Below are positions 32,301-45,340 of a stretch of 64,000 nt of DNA, piece after piece; position 1 is the first letter of the stretch; every line of letters begins with the position of its first letter. Under the pieces are notes generated by a model. The model was given only the letters and a program-made list of their open reading frames with translations. It had not been told where the DNA came from and searched no databases. The position numbers and the translations under genes are program-made. This DNA is from Misgurnus anguillicaudatus (taxonomy: Eukaryota > Chordata > Actinopteri > Cypriniformes > Cobitidae), in contig NC_073352.2 in the NCBI RefSeq assembly GCF_027580225.2, positions 38,193,501-38,257,500 on the forward strand. The letters are read 5' to 3'.

Positions 32301-35300
32301 CCGGATTTTCCCACGGCCGCTGCTCGGGCGCCTTAAGTCCGAGGACGTCGCCCTCGGGGTCGGTCGCTCTACCCGAGGGGACCTTTCGAACGAGCCCGCC
32401 CTCGACCCTCCGACCCTTTCCGCTGCCGAGATACGGCGGATCGAAAAAAAAAAAACGCTAGTCCGGAGTTTGCTCGCCCGTAGCGTCCGCTGCGTTCGTC
32501 CGCCGGAGGCGTGACCGGTCTCGTTCGAAAGGTCTTTCCCGGGGCTTTCCGGCGACGCCGGCCCCGAGTCCGTGCGACCCCGTGGACCGGAGATACTTCC
32601 GGTCGAATATCCGAATTTCGTTACCGCGCCGCTCCGGCGCCTCAGGCCCGGTGCCTTCGACCTTCGGGTCGATTGGTCCGCCGGATGGGCCCTTTCGAAC
32701 GAGCCCACCCGCGAGTATCTGGCCCTTTCCGCGGCGGAGATACGGGGGGCCGTCTCCGGATTTTCCCACGGCCGCTGCTCGGGCGCCTTAAGTCCGAGGA
32801 CGTCGCTCTCGGGGTCGGTCGCTCTACCCGAGGGGACCTTTCGAACGAGCCCGCCCTCGACCCTCCGACCCTTTCCGCGGCCGAGATACGGCGGATCGAA
32901 AAAAAAAACGCTGGTCTGGAGTTCGCGCGCCCGTAGCGTCCGCTGCGTTCGTCCGCCGGAGGCGCGGCCGGTCTTGTTCGAAAGGTCTTTCCCGGGGCTT
33001 TCCGGCGACGCCGGCCCCGAGTCCGTGCGACCCCGTGGACCGGAGATACTTCCGGTCGAATATCCGAATTTCGTTACCGCGCCGCTCCGGCGCCTCGGGT
33101 CCGGGGCCTTCGACCTTCGGGTCGATTGGTCCGCCGGAAGGGCCCTTTCGAACGAGCCCACCCGCGAGTATCTGGCTCTTTCCGCGCCCGAGATACGGGG
33201 GGCCGTCACCGGATTTTCCCACGGCCGCTGCTCGGGCGCCTTAAGTCCGAGGACGTCGCCCTCGGGGTCGGTCGCTCTACCCGAGGGGACCTTTCGATCG
33301 AGCCCGCCCTCGACCCTCCGACCCTTTCCGCGGCCGAGATACGGCGGTTCGAAAAAAAAAACGCTGGTCCGGAGTTCGCACGCCCGTAGCGTCCGCTGCG
33401 TTCGTCCGCCGGAGGCGCGGCCGGTCTCGTTCGAAAGGTCTTTCCCGGGGCTTTCCGGCGATTCCGGCCCCGAGTCCGTGCGACCCCGTGGACCGGAGAT
33501 ACTTCCGGTCGAATATCCGAATTTCGTTACCGCGCCGCTCCGGCGCCTCGGGTCCGGGGCCTTCGACCTTCGGGTCGATTGGTCCGCCGGAGGGGCCCTT
33601 TCGAACGAGCCCACCCGCGAGTATCTGGCCTTTTCCGCGGCGGAGATACGGGGGGCCGTCTCCGGATTTTCCCACGGCCGCTGCTCGGGCGCCTTAAGTC
33701 CGAGGACGTCGCCCTCGGGGTCGGTCGCTCTACCCGAGGGGACCTTTCGAACGAGCCCGCCCTCGACCCTCCGACCCTTTCCGCGGCCGAGATACGGCGG
33801 ATCGAAAAAAAAAACAGCTGGTCCGGAGTTTGCGCGCCCGTAGCGTCCGCTGCGTTCGTCCGCCGGAGGCGCGGCCGGTCTCGTTCGAAAGGTCTTTCCC
33901 GGGGCTTTTCGGCGACGCCGTCCCCGAGTCCGTGCGACCCCGGGGACCGGAGATACTTCCGGTCGAATTTCGGAAAACTTCGAACGGCCGTATCTCGGGC
34001 GCCTCGGGCCCGGGGCCTTCGAACTTCGGGTCGGTCGGTCCGCCGGAGGGGCCCTTTCGAACGAGCCCACCCGCGAGTATCTGGCCCCTTCCGCGGCGGA
34101 GATACGGGGGGCCGTCTCCGGATTTTCCCACTGCCGCTGCTCGGGCGCCTTAAATCCGAGGACGTCCCCCTCGGGGTCGGTCGCTCTACCCGAGGGGAAC
34201 TTTCGAACGAGCCCGCCCTCGACCCTCCGACCCTTTCCGCGGCCGAGATACGGTGGTTCGAAAAAAAAAAAACGCTCGTCCGGAGTTTGCTCGCCCGTAG
34301 CGTCCGCTGCGTTCGTCCGCCGGAGGCGTGACTGGTCTCGTTCGAAAGGTCTTTCCCGGGGCTTTCCGGCGACGCCGGCCCCGAGTCCGTGCGACCCCGT
34401 GGACCGGAGATACTTCCGGTCGAATATCCGAATTTCGTTACCGCGCCGCTCCGGCGCCTCGGGTCCGGGGCCTTCGAACTTCGGGTCGATTGGTCCGCCG
34501 GAGGGGCCCTTTCGAACTAGCCCACCCGCGAGTATCTGGCCCTTTCCGAGGCGGAGATACGGGGGGCCGTCACCGGATTTTCCCACGGCCGCTGCTCGGG
34601 CGCCTTAAGTCCGAGGACGTCGCCCTCGGGGTCGGTCGCTCTACCCGAGGGGACCTTTCGAACGAGCCCGCCCTCGACCCTCCGACCCTTTCCGCGGCCG
34701 AGATACGGCGGATCGAAAAAAAAAAACGCTGGTCCGGAGTTCGCGCGCCCGTAGCGTCCGCTGCGTTCGTCCGCCGGAGGCGCGGCCGGTCTCGTTCGAA
34801 AGGTCTTTCCCGGGGCTTTCCGGCGACACCGGCCCCGAGTCCGTGCGACCCCGTGGACCGGAGATACTTCCGGTCGAATATCCGAATTTCGTTACCGCGC
34901 CGCTCCGGCGCCTCGGGTCCGGGGCCTTCGACCTTCGGGTCGGTCGGTCCGCCGGAGGGGCCCTTTCGAACGAGCCCACCCGCGAGTATCTGGCCCTTTC
35001 CGCAGCGGAGATACGGGTTGCCGACTCCGGATTTTCCCACGGCCGCTGCTCGGGCGCCTTAAGTCCCAGGACGTCGCCCTCGGGGTCGGTCGCTCTACCC
35101 GAGGGGACCTTTCGAACGAGCCCGCCCTCGACCCTCCGACCCTTTCCGCGGCCGAGATACGGCGGTTCGAAAAAAAAAAACGCTTGTCCGGAATTTGCTC
35201 GCCCGTAGCGTCCGCTGCGTTCGTCCGCCGGAGGCGTGACTGGTCTCGTTCGAAAGGTCTTTCCCGGGGCTTTCCGGCGACGCCGGCCCCGAGTCCGTGC

Positions 35301-36743
35301 GACCCCGTGGACCGGAGATACTTCCGGTCGAATATCCGAATTTCGTTACCGCGCCGCTCCGGCGCCTCGGGTCCGGGGCCTTCGAACTTCGGGTCGATTG
35401 GTCCGCCGGAGGGGCCCTTTCGAACTAGCCCACCCGCGAGTATCTGGCCCTTTCCGAGGCGGAGATACGGGGGGCCGTCACCGGATTTTCCCACGGCCGC
35501 TGCTCGGGCGCCTTAAGTCCGAGGACGTCGCCCTCGGGGTCGGTCGCTCTACCCGAGGGGACCTTTCGAACGAGCCCGCCCTCGACCCTCCGACCCTTTC
35601 CGCGGCCGAGATACGGCGGATCGAAAAAAAAAAACGCTGGTCCGGAGTTCGCGCGCCCGTAGCGTCCGCTGCGTTCGTCCGCCGGAGGCGCGGCCGGTCT
35701 CGTTCGAAAGGTCTTTCCCGGGGCTTTCCGGCGACGCCGGCCCCGAGTCCGTGCGACCCCGTGGACCGGAGATACTTCCGGTCGAATATCCGAATTTCGT
35801 TACCGCGCCGCTCCGGCGCCTCGGGTCCGGGGCCTTCGACCTTCGGGTCGGTCGGTCCGCCGGAGGGGCCCTTTCGAACGAGCCCACCCGCGAGTATCTG
35901 GCCCTTTCCGCAGCGGAGATACGGGTTGCCGACTCCGGATTTTCCCACGGCCGCTGCTCGGGCGCCTTAAGTCCCAGGACGTCGCCCTCGGGGTCGGTCG
36001 CTCTACCCGAGGGGACCTTTCGAACGAGCCCGCCCTCGACCCTCCGACCCTTTCCGCGGCCGAGATACGGCGGTTCGAAAAAAAAAAACGCTTGTCCGGA
36101 ATTTGCTCGCCCGTAGCGTCCGCTGCGTTCGTCCGCCGGAGGCGTGACTGGTCTCGTTCGAAAGGTCTTTCCCGGGGCTTTCCGGCGACGCCGGCCCCGA
36201 GTCCGTGCGACCCCGTGGACCGGAGATACTTCCGGTCGAATATCCGAATTTCGTTACCGCGCCGCTCCGGCGCCTCGGGCCCGGGGCCTTCGAACTTCGG
36301 GTCGGTCGGTCCGCCGGAGGGGCCCTTTCGAACGAGCCCACCCGGGAGTATCTGGCCCCTTCCGCAGCGGAGATACAGGGGGCCGTCTCCGGATTTTCCC
36401 ACTGCCGCTGCTCGGGCGCCTTAAGTCCGAGGACGTCGCCCTCGGGGTCGGTCGCTCTACCCGAGGAGACCTTTCGAACGAGCCCGCCCTCGACCCTCCG
36501 ACCCTTTTCGCGGCCGAGATACGGCGGTTCGAAAAAAAAAAAGCTCGTCCGTAGTTTGCGCGCCCGTAGCGTCCGCTGCATTCGTCCGCCGGAGGCGCGG
36601 CCGGTCTCGTTCGAAAGGTCTCTCTCGGGGCTTTCCGTGGACGCCAGCCTCGGGTCCGTGCGACCCCGGGGGCCGGAGATACGGACTTCCACCGCTGCAC
36701 CTTTAAACGGCCGTAGCTCGGGCGCCTTAAGACCGAGACCTTA

Positions 36744-37486
36744 GCCCTTTGGGTCCCTCATCCTCCAGGAGGGGCCCTTTCCAACGACCCCACCCACGTC
36801 TCCGTACCCCCTTCCCCGGCCGAGATACGACCCCGGGAACATCGCCCCGTCAACCCGACCACCGTGCACCCGAGGCCGGCTTTGGACCCCGCGACGGACA
36901 CCCTGGAGCTCGTACCCGGCGCACCGTTTAGTCCCTGCCATCCCACTCTTAAGCACTCCCCCACCGGACTAAGCCCCATCCTCCCGGCCCTTCTGGAGAA
37001 CCAAACAGTTGGTCAACCCCAAAATTTCTCCAACCGTTGGTCAACCCGAAAGATTTTCCAGCAGTTGGTCAACCTCAATCGACTTAGGTTTTGGAGTGTT
37101 CGCGTTTCCAGCAGTTGGTCAACCTCAATCGACTTAGGTTTTGGAGCGTTCGCGTTTCCAGCAGTTGGTCAACCTCAATCGACTTAGGCTCTGGAGCTTT
37201 CGCCTCTCCAGCAGTTGGTCAACCCCAACGACTTAGGCTCTTGAGCTTTCACTTCTCCAGCAGTTGGTCAACCCCATCGACTTAGGTTCTGGGGCGTTCG
37301 CTTCTCCTGCCATAGACTTAGGTTCTATAGCTTTCGCCTCTCCGACAGTTGGTCAACCCCAATCGACTTAGGCTCTGGAGCTTTCACTTCTCCAGCAGTT
37401 GGTCAACCCCATCGACTTAGGTTCTGGAGCTTTCGCCTCTCCGACAGTTGGTCAACCCCGATCGACTTAGCTATATACCTGATGGC
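36744..37486. repeat. Spacer module S4
   Basis: Full module after the longest monomer run (about 16 monomers from 29321). Confidence 0.9.
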
Positions 37487-39891
37487 ACCTGTTCGCCCTA
37501 CCGTCCCCCGCGAAGGGGGAACCCGCCGGGTCCGCGGCCGGGAGGGTGCGCCTCGGTCGGCCTGGGGGACCGGAGATACTTCCGGTCGAAAATCCGAATT
37601 TCGTTACAGCGCCGCTCCGGCGCCTCGGGCCCGGGTCCTTCGACCTTCGGGTCGGTCGGTCCGCCGGAGGGGCCCTTTCGAACGAGCCCACCCGCGAGTA
37701 TCTGGCCCTTTCCGCAGCGGAGATACGGGGTGCCGTCTCCGGATTTTCCCACGGCCGCTGCTCGGGCGCCTTAAGTCCCAGGAAGTCGCCCTCGGGGTCG
37801 GTCGCTCTACCCGAGGGGACCTTTCGAACGAGCCCGCCCTCGACCCTCCGACCCTTTCCGCGGCCGAGATACGGCGGTTCGAAAAAAAAAAACGCTCGTC
37901 CGGAGTTTGCTTGCCCGTAGCGTCCGCTGCGTTCGTCCGCCGGAGGCGTGACCGGTCTCGTTCGAAAGGTCTTTCCCGGGGCTTTCCGGCGACGCCGGCC
38001 CCGAGTTCGTGCGACCCCGTGGACCGGAGATACTTCCGGTCGAATATCCGAATTTCGTTACCGCGCCGCTCCGGCGCCTCGGGCCCGGTGCCTTCGACCT
38101 TCGGGTCGATTGGTCCGCCGGATGGGCCCTTTCGAACGAGCCCACCCGCGAGTATCTGGCCCTTTCCGCGGCGGAGATACGGGGGGCCGTCTCCGGATTT
38201 TCCCACGGCCGCTGCTCGGGCGCCTTAAGTCCGAGGACGTCGCCCTCGGGGTCGGTCGCTCTACCCAAGGGGACCTTTCGAACGAGCCCGCCCTCGACCC
38301 TCCGACCCTTTCCGCGACCGAGATACGGCGGATCGAAAAAAAAAAACGCTGGTCCGGAGTTCGCGCGCCCGTAGCGTCCGCTGCGTTCGTCCGCCGGAGG
38401 CGCGGCCGGTCTCGTTCGAAAGGTCTTTCCCGGGGCTTTCCGGCGACGCCGGCCCCGAGTCCGTGCGACCCCGTGGACCGGAGATACTTCCGGTCGAATA
38501 TCCGAATTTCGTTACCGCGCCGCTCCGGCGCCTCGGGTCCGGGGCCTTCGACCTTCGGGTCGATTGGTCCGCCGGAAGGGCCCTTTCAAACGAGCCCACC
38601 CGCGAGTATCTGGCCTTTTCCGCGGCGGAGATACGGGGGGCCGTCTCCGGATTTTCCCACGGCCGCTGCTCGGGCGCCTTAAGTCCGAGGACGTCGCCCT
38701 CGGGGTCGGTCGCTCTACCCGAGGGGACCTTTCGAACGAGCCCGCCCTCGACCCTCCGACCCTTTCCGCGGCCGAGATACGGCGGATCGAAAAAAAAAAA
38801 CGCTGGTCCGGAGTTCGCGCGCCCGTAGCGTCCGCTGCGTTCGTCCGCCGGAGGCGCGGCCGGTCTCGTTCGAAAGGTCTTTCCCGGGGCTTTCCGGCGA
38901 CGCCGGCCCCGAGTCCGTGCGACCCCGTGGACCGGAGATACTTCCGATCGAATATCCGAATTTCGTTACCGCGCCGCTCCGGCGCCTCGGGCCCGGTGCC
39001 TTCGACCTTCGGGTCGATTGGTCCGCCGGATGGGCCCTTTCGAACGAGCCCACCCGCGAGTATCTGGCCTTTTCCGCGGCGGAGATACGGGGGGCCGTCT
39101 CCGGATTTTCCCACGGCCGCTGCTCGGGCGCCTTAAGTCCGAGGACGTCGCCCTCGGGGTCGGTCGCTCTACCCGAGGGGACCTTTCGAACGAGCCCGCC
39201 CTCGACCCTCCGACCCTTTCCGCGGCCGAGATACGGCGGATCGAAAAAAAAAAACCGCTGGTCCTGAGTTCGCGCGCCCGTAGCGTCCGCTGCGTTCGTC
39301 CGCCGGATGCGCGGCCGGTCTCGTTCGAAAGGTCTTTCCCGGGGCTTTTCGGCGACGCCGGCCCCGAGTCCGTGCGACCCCGGGGACCGGAGATACTTCC
39401 GGTCGAATTTCGGAAAACTTCGAACGGCCGTATCTCGGGCGCCTCGGGCCCGGGGCCTTCGAACTTCGGGTCGGTCGGTCCGCCGGAGGGGCCCTTTCGA
39501 ACGAGCCCACCCGCGAGTATCTGGCCCCTTCCGCGGCGGAGATACGGGGGGCCGTCTCCGGATTTTCCCACTGCCGCTGCTCGGGCGCCTTAAATCCGAG
39601 GACGTCGCCCTCGGGGTCGGTCGCTCTACCCGAGGGGACCTTTCGAACGAGCCCACCCTCGACCCTCCGACCCTTTTCGCGGCCGAGATACGGCGGTTCG
39701 AAAAAAAAAAAACGCTCGTCCGGAGTTCGCGCGCCCGTAACGTCCGCTGCGTTCGTCCGCCGGAGGCGCGGCCGGTCTCGTTCGAAAGGTCTCTGTCGGG
39801 TCTCTGTGCGACCCCGGGGGCCGGAGATACGGACTTCCACCGCTGCACCTTTAAACGGCCGTAGCTCGGGCGCCTTAAGACCGAGACCTTA

Positions 39892-40684
39892 GCCCTTTGG
39901 GTCCCTCATCCTCCAGGAGGGGCCCTTTCCAACGACCCCACCCACGTCTCCGTACCCCTTTCCCCGGCCGAGATACGACCCCGGGAACATCGCCCCGTCA
40001 ACCCGACCACCGTGCACCCGAGGCCGGCTTTGGACCCCGCGACGGACACCCTGGAGCTCGTACCCGGCGCACCGTTTGGTCCCTGCCATCCCACTCTTAA
40101 GCACTCCCCCACCGGACTAAGCCCCATCCTCCCGGCCCTTCTGGAGAACCAAACAGTTGGTCAACCCCAAAATTTCTCCAACCGTTGGTCAACCCGAAAG
40201 ATTTTCCAGCAGTTGGTCAACCTCAATCGACTTAGGTTTTGGAGCGTTCGAGTTTCCAGCAGTTGGTCAACCTCAATCGACTTAGGTTTTGGAGTGTTCG
40301 CGTTTCCAGCAGTTGGTCAACCTCAATCGACTTAGGTTTTGGAGCGTTCGCGTTTCCAGCAGTTGGTCAACCTCAATCGACTTAGGCTCTGGAGCTTTCG
40401 CCTCTCCAGCAGTTGGTCAACCCCAACGACTTAGGCTCTTGAGCTTTTACTTCTACAGCAGTTGGTCAACCCCATCGACTTAGGTTCTGGGGCGTTCGCT
40501 TCTCCTGCCATAGACTTAGGTTCTAGAGCTATCGCCTCTCCGACAGTTGGTCAACCCCAATCGACTTAGGCTCTGGAGCTTTCACTTCTCCAGCAGTTGG
40601 TCAACCCCATCGACTTAGGTTCTGGAGCTTTCGCCTCTCCGACAGTTGGTCAACCCCGATCGACTTAGCTATATACCTGATGGC
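39892..40684. repeat. Spacer module S5
   Basis: Full module with one more 50-bp unit than S4 (GTTCGAGTTTCC type). The preceding C part has a deletion giving CTCTGTCGGGTCTCTGTGCG. Confidence 0.9.
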
Positions 40685-42181
40685 ACCTGTTCGCCCTACC
40701 GTCCCCCGCGAAGGGGGAACCCGCCGGGTCCGCGGCCGGGAGGGTGCGCCTCGGTCGGCCTGGGGGACCGGAGATACTTCCGGTCGAAAATCCGATTTTC
40801 GTTACAGCGCCGCTCCGGCGCCTCGGGCCCGGGTCCTTCGACCTTCGGGTCGGTCGGTCCGCCGGAGGGGCCCTTTCGAACGAGCCCACCCGCGAGTATC
40901 TGGCCCCTTCCGCAGCGGAGATACGGGGTGCCGTCTCCGGATTTTCCCACGGCCGCTGCTCGGGCGCCTTAAGTCCCAGGACGTCGCCCTCGGGGTCGGT
41001 CGCTCTACCCGAGGGGACCTTTCGAACGAGCCCGCCCTCGATTCTCCGACCCTTTCCGCGGCCGAGATACGGCGGTTCGAAAAAAAAAAAAACGCTCGTC
41101 CGGAGTTTGCTCGCCCGTAGCGTCCGCTGCGTTCGTCCGCCGGAGGTTTGACCGGTCTCGTTCGAAAGGTCTTTCCCGGGGCTTTCCGGCGACGCCAGCC
41201 CCGAGTCCGTGCGATCCCGTGGACCGGAGATACTTCCGGTCGAATATCCGAATTTCGTTACCGCGCCGCTCCGGCGCCTCGGGCCCGGGGCCTTCGACCT
41301 TCGGGTCGATTGGTCCGCCGGATGGGCCCTTTCGAACGAGCCCACCCACGAGTATCTGGCCCTTTCCGCGGCGGAGATACGGGGGGCCTTCTCCGGATTT
41401 TCCCACGGCCGCTGCTCGGGCGCCTTAAGTCCGAGGACGTCGCCCTCGGGGTCGGTCGCTCTACCCGAGGGGACCTTTCGAACGAGCCCGCCCTCGACCC
41501 TCCGACCCTTTCCGCGGCCGAGATACGGCGGATCGAAAAAAAAAACCGCTGGTCCGGAGTTCGCGCGCCCGTAGCGTCCGCTGCGTTCGTCCGCCGGAGG
41601 CGCGGCCGGTCTCGTTCGAAAGGTCTTTCCCGGGGCTTTTCGGCGACGCCGGCCCCGAGTCCGTGCGACCCCGGGGACCGGAGATACTTCCGGTCGAATT
41701 TCGGAAAACTTCGAACGGCCGTATCTCGGGCGCCTCGGGCCCGGGGCCTTCGAACTTCGGGTCGGTCGGTCCGCCGGAGGGGCCCTTTCGAACGAGCCCA
41801 CCCGCGAGTATCTGGCCCCTTCCGCGGCGGAGATACGGGGGGCCGTCTCCGGATTTTCCCACTGCCGCTGCTCGGGCGCCTTAAATCCGAGGACGTCGCC
41901 CTCGGGGTCGGTCGCTCTACCCGAGGGGACCTTTCGAACGAGCCCACCCTCGACCCTCCGACCCTTTTCGCGGCCGAGATACGGCGGTTCGAAAAAAAAA
42001 AACGCTCGTCCGGAGTTCGCGCGCCCGTAACGTCCGCTGCGTTCGTCCGCCGGAGGCGCGGCCGGTCTCGTTCGAAAGGTCTCTGTCGGGTCTCTGTGCG
42101 ACCCCGGGGGCCGGAGATACGGACTTCCACCGCTGCACCTTTAAACGGCCGTAGCTCGGGCGCCTTAAGACCGAGACCTTA

Positions 42182-42974
42182 GCCCTTTGGGTCCCTCATC
42201 CTCCAGGAGGGGCCCTTTCCAACGACCCCACCCACGTCTCCGTACCCCTTTCCCCGGCCGAGATACGACCCCGGGAACATCGCCCCGTCAACCCGACCAC
42301 CGTGCACCCGAGGCCGGCTTTGGACCCCGCGACGGACACCCTGGAGCTCGTACCCGGCGCACCGTTTGGTCCCTGCCATCCCACTCTTAAGCACTCCCCC
42401 ACCGGACTAAGCCCCATCCTCACGGCCCTTCTGGAGAACCAAACAGTTGGTCAACCCCAAAATTTCTCCAACCGTTGGTCAACCCGAAAGATTTTCCAGC
42501 AGTTGGTCAACCTCAATCGACTTAGGTTTTGGAGCGTTCGAGTTTCCAGCAGTTGGTCAACCTCAATCGACTTAGGTTTTGGAGTGTTCGCGTTTCCAGC
42601 AGTTGGTCAACCTCAATCGACTTAGGTTTTGGAGCGTTCGCGTTTCCAGCAGTTGGTCAACCTCAATCGACTTAGGCTCTGGAGCTTTCGCCTCTCCAGC
42701 AGTTGGTCAACCCCAACGACTTAGGCTCTTGAGCTTTTACTTCTACAGCAGTTGGTCAACCCCATCGACTTAGGTTCTGGGGCGTTCGCTTCTCCTGCCA
42801 TAGACTTAGGTTCTAGAGCTATCGCCTCTCCGACAGTTGGTCAACCCCAATCGACTTAGGCTCTGGAGCTTTCACTTCTCCAGCAGTTGGTCAACCCCAT
42901 CGACTTAGGTTCTGGAGCTTTCGCCTCTCCGACAGTTGGTCAACCCCGATCGACTTAGCTATATACCTGATGGC
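42182..42974. repeat. Spacer module S6
   Basis: Nearly identical to S5 (offset 2290 bp), including the same upstream C-part deletion. It differs by CTCACGGCC in the head. Confidence 0.9.
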
Positions 42975-44633
42975 ACCTGTTCGCCCTACCGTCCCCCGCG
43001 AAGGGGGAACCCGCCGGGTCCGCGGCCGGGAGGGTGCGCCTCGGTCAGCCTGGGGGACCGGAGATACTTCCGGTCGAAAATCCGAATTTCGTTACAGCGC
43101 CGCTCCGGCGCCTCGGGCCCGGGTCCTTCGACCTTCGGGTCGGTCGGTCCGCCGGAGGGGCCCTTTCGAACGAGCCCACCCGCGAGTATCTGGCCCTTTC
43201 CGCAGCGGAGATACGGGGTGCCGTCTCCGGATTTTCCCACGGCCGCTGCTCGGGCGCCTTAAGTCCCAGGACGTCGCCCTCGGGGTCGGTCGCTCTACCC
43301 GAGGGGACCTTTCGAACGAGCCCGCCCTCGACCCTCCGACCCTTTCCGCGGCCGAGATACGGCGGTTCGAAAAAAAAAAAAACGCTCGTCCGGAGTTTGC
43401 TCGCCCGTAGCGTCCGCTGCGTTCGTCCGCCGGAGGTTTGACCGGTCTCGTTCGAAAGGTCTTTCCCGGGGCTTTCCGGCGACGCCGGCCCCGAGTCCGT
43501 GCGATCCCGTGGACCGGAGATACTTCCGGTCGAATATCCGAATTTCGTTACCGCGCCGCTCCGGCGCCTCGGGCCCGGGGCCTTCGACCTTCGGGTCGAT
43601 TGGTCCGCCGGATGGGCCCTTTCGAACGAGCCCACCCACGAGTATCTGGCCCTTTCCTCGGCGGAGATACGGGGGGCCTTCTCCGGATTTTCCCACGGCC
43701 GCTGCTCGGGCGCCTTAAGTCCGAGGACGTCGCCCTCGGGGTCGGTCGCTCTACCCGAGGGGACCTTTCGAACGAGCACGCCCTCGACCCTCCGACCCTT
43801 TCCGCGGCCGAGATACGGCGGATCGAAAAAAAAAAACGCTGGTCCGGAGTTCGCGCGCCCGTAACGTCCGCTGCGTTCGTCCGCCGGAGGCGCGGCTGGT
43901 CTCGTTCGAAAGGTCTTTCCCGGGGCTTTCCGGCGACGCCGGCCCCGAGTCCGTGCGACCCCGTGGACCGGAGATACTTCCGGTCGAATATCCGAATTTC
44001 GTTACCGCGCCGCTCCGGCGCCTCGGGTCCGGGGCCTTCGACCTTCGGGTCGATTGGTCCGCCGGAGGGGCCCTTTCGAACGAGCCCACCCGCGAGTATC
44101 TGGCCTTTTCCGCGGCGGAGATACGGGGGGCCGTCTCCGGATTTTCCCACGGCCGCTGCTCGGGCGCCTTAAGTCCGAGGACGTCGCCCTCGGGGTCGGT
44201 CGCTCTACCCGAGGGGACCTTTCGAACGAGCCCGCCCTCGACCCTCCGACCCTTTCCGCGGCCGAGATACGGCGGATCGAAAAAAAAAACGCTCGTCCGG
44301 AGTTCGCGCGCCCGTAGCGTCCGCTGCGTTCGTCCGCCGGAGGCGCGGCCGGTCTCGTTCGAAAGGTCTTTCCCGGGGCTTTCCGGCGACGCCGGCCCCG
44401 AGTCCGTGCGACCCCGTGGACCGGAGATACTTCCGGTAGAATATCCGAATTTCGTTACCGCGCCGCTCCGGCGCCTCGGGTCCGGGGCCTTCGACCTTCG
44501 GGTCGATTGGTCCGCCGGAGGGGCCCTTTCGAACGAGCCCACCCGCGAGTATCTGGCCTTTTCCGCGGCGGAGATACGGGGGGCCGTCTCCGGATTTTCC
44601 CACGGCCGCTGCTCGGGCGCCTTAAGTCCGAGG

Positions 44634-45340
44634 ACCCCGGGAACATCGCCCCGTCAACCCGACCACCGTGCACCCGAGGCCGGCTTTGGACCCCGCGACG
44701 GACACCCTGGAGCTCGTACCCGGCGCACCGTTTGGTCCCTGCCATCCCACTCTTAAGCACTCCCCCACCGGACTAAGCCCCATCCTCCCGGCCCTTCTGG
44801 AGAACCAAACAGTTGGTCAACCCCAAAATTTCTCCAACCGTTGGTCAACCCGAAAGATTTTCCAGCAGTTGGTCAACCTCAATCGACTTAGGTTTTGGAG
44901 CGTTCGAGTTTCCAGCAGTTGGTCAACCTCAATCGACTTAGGTTTTGGAGTGTTCGCGTTTCCAGCAGTTGGTCAACCTCAATCGACTTAGGTTTTGGAG
45001 CGTTCGCGTTTCCAGCAGTTGGTCAACCTCAATCGACTTAGGCTCTGGAGCTTTCGCCTCTCCAGCAGTTGGTCAACCCCAACGACTTAGGCTCTTGAGC
45101 TTTTACTTCTACAGCAGTTGGTCAACCCCATCGACTTAGGTTCTGGGGCGTTCGCTTCTCCTGCCATAGACTTAGGTTCTAGAGCTATCGCCTCTCCGAC
45201 AGTTGGTCAACCCCAATCGACTTAGGCTCTGGAGCTTTCACTTCTCCAGCAGTTGGTCAACCCCATCGACTTAGGTTCTGGAGCTTTCGCCTCTCCGACA
45301 GTTGGTCAACCCCGATCGACTTAGCTATATACCTGATGGC
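44634..45340. repeat. Spacer module S7, head-truncated
   Basis: A B part is joined at CCGAGGACCCCGGGAACATC, skipping the first ~95 bp of the head. The rest is like S5. Confidence 0.9.

Noticed and set aside
32298..34586. Very long minus-strand open frame (over 700 codons) and many others on both strands in the GC-rich array
   Set aside because: Frames are open on both strands at once, switch between monomers, end at A runs or spacers, and show only low-complexity Arg/Pro/Gly/Ser sequence. Stops are rare at this composition.
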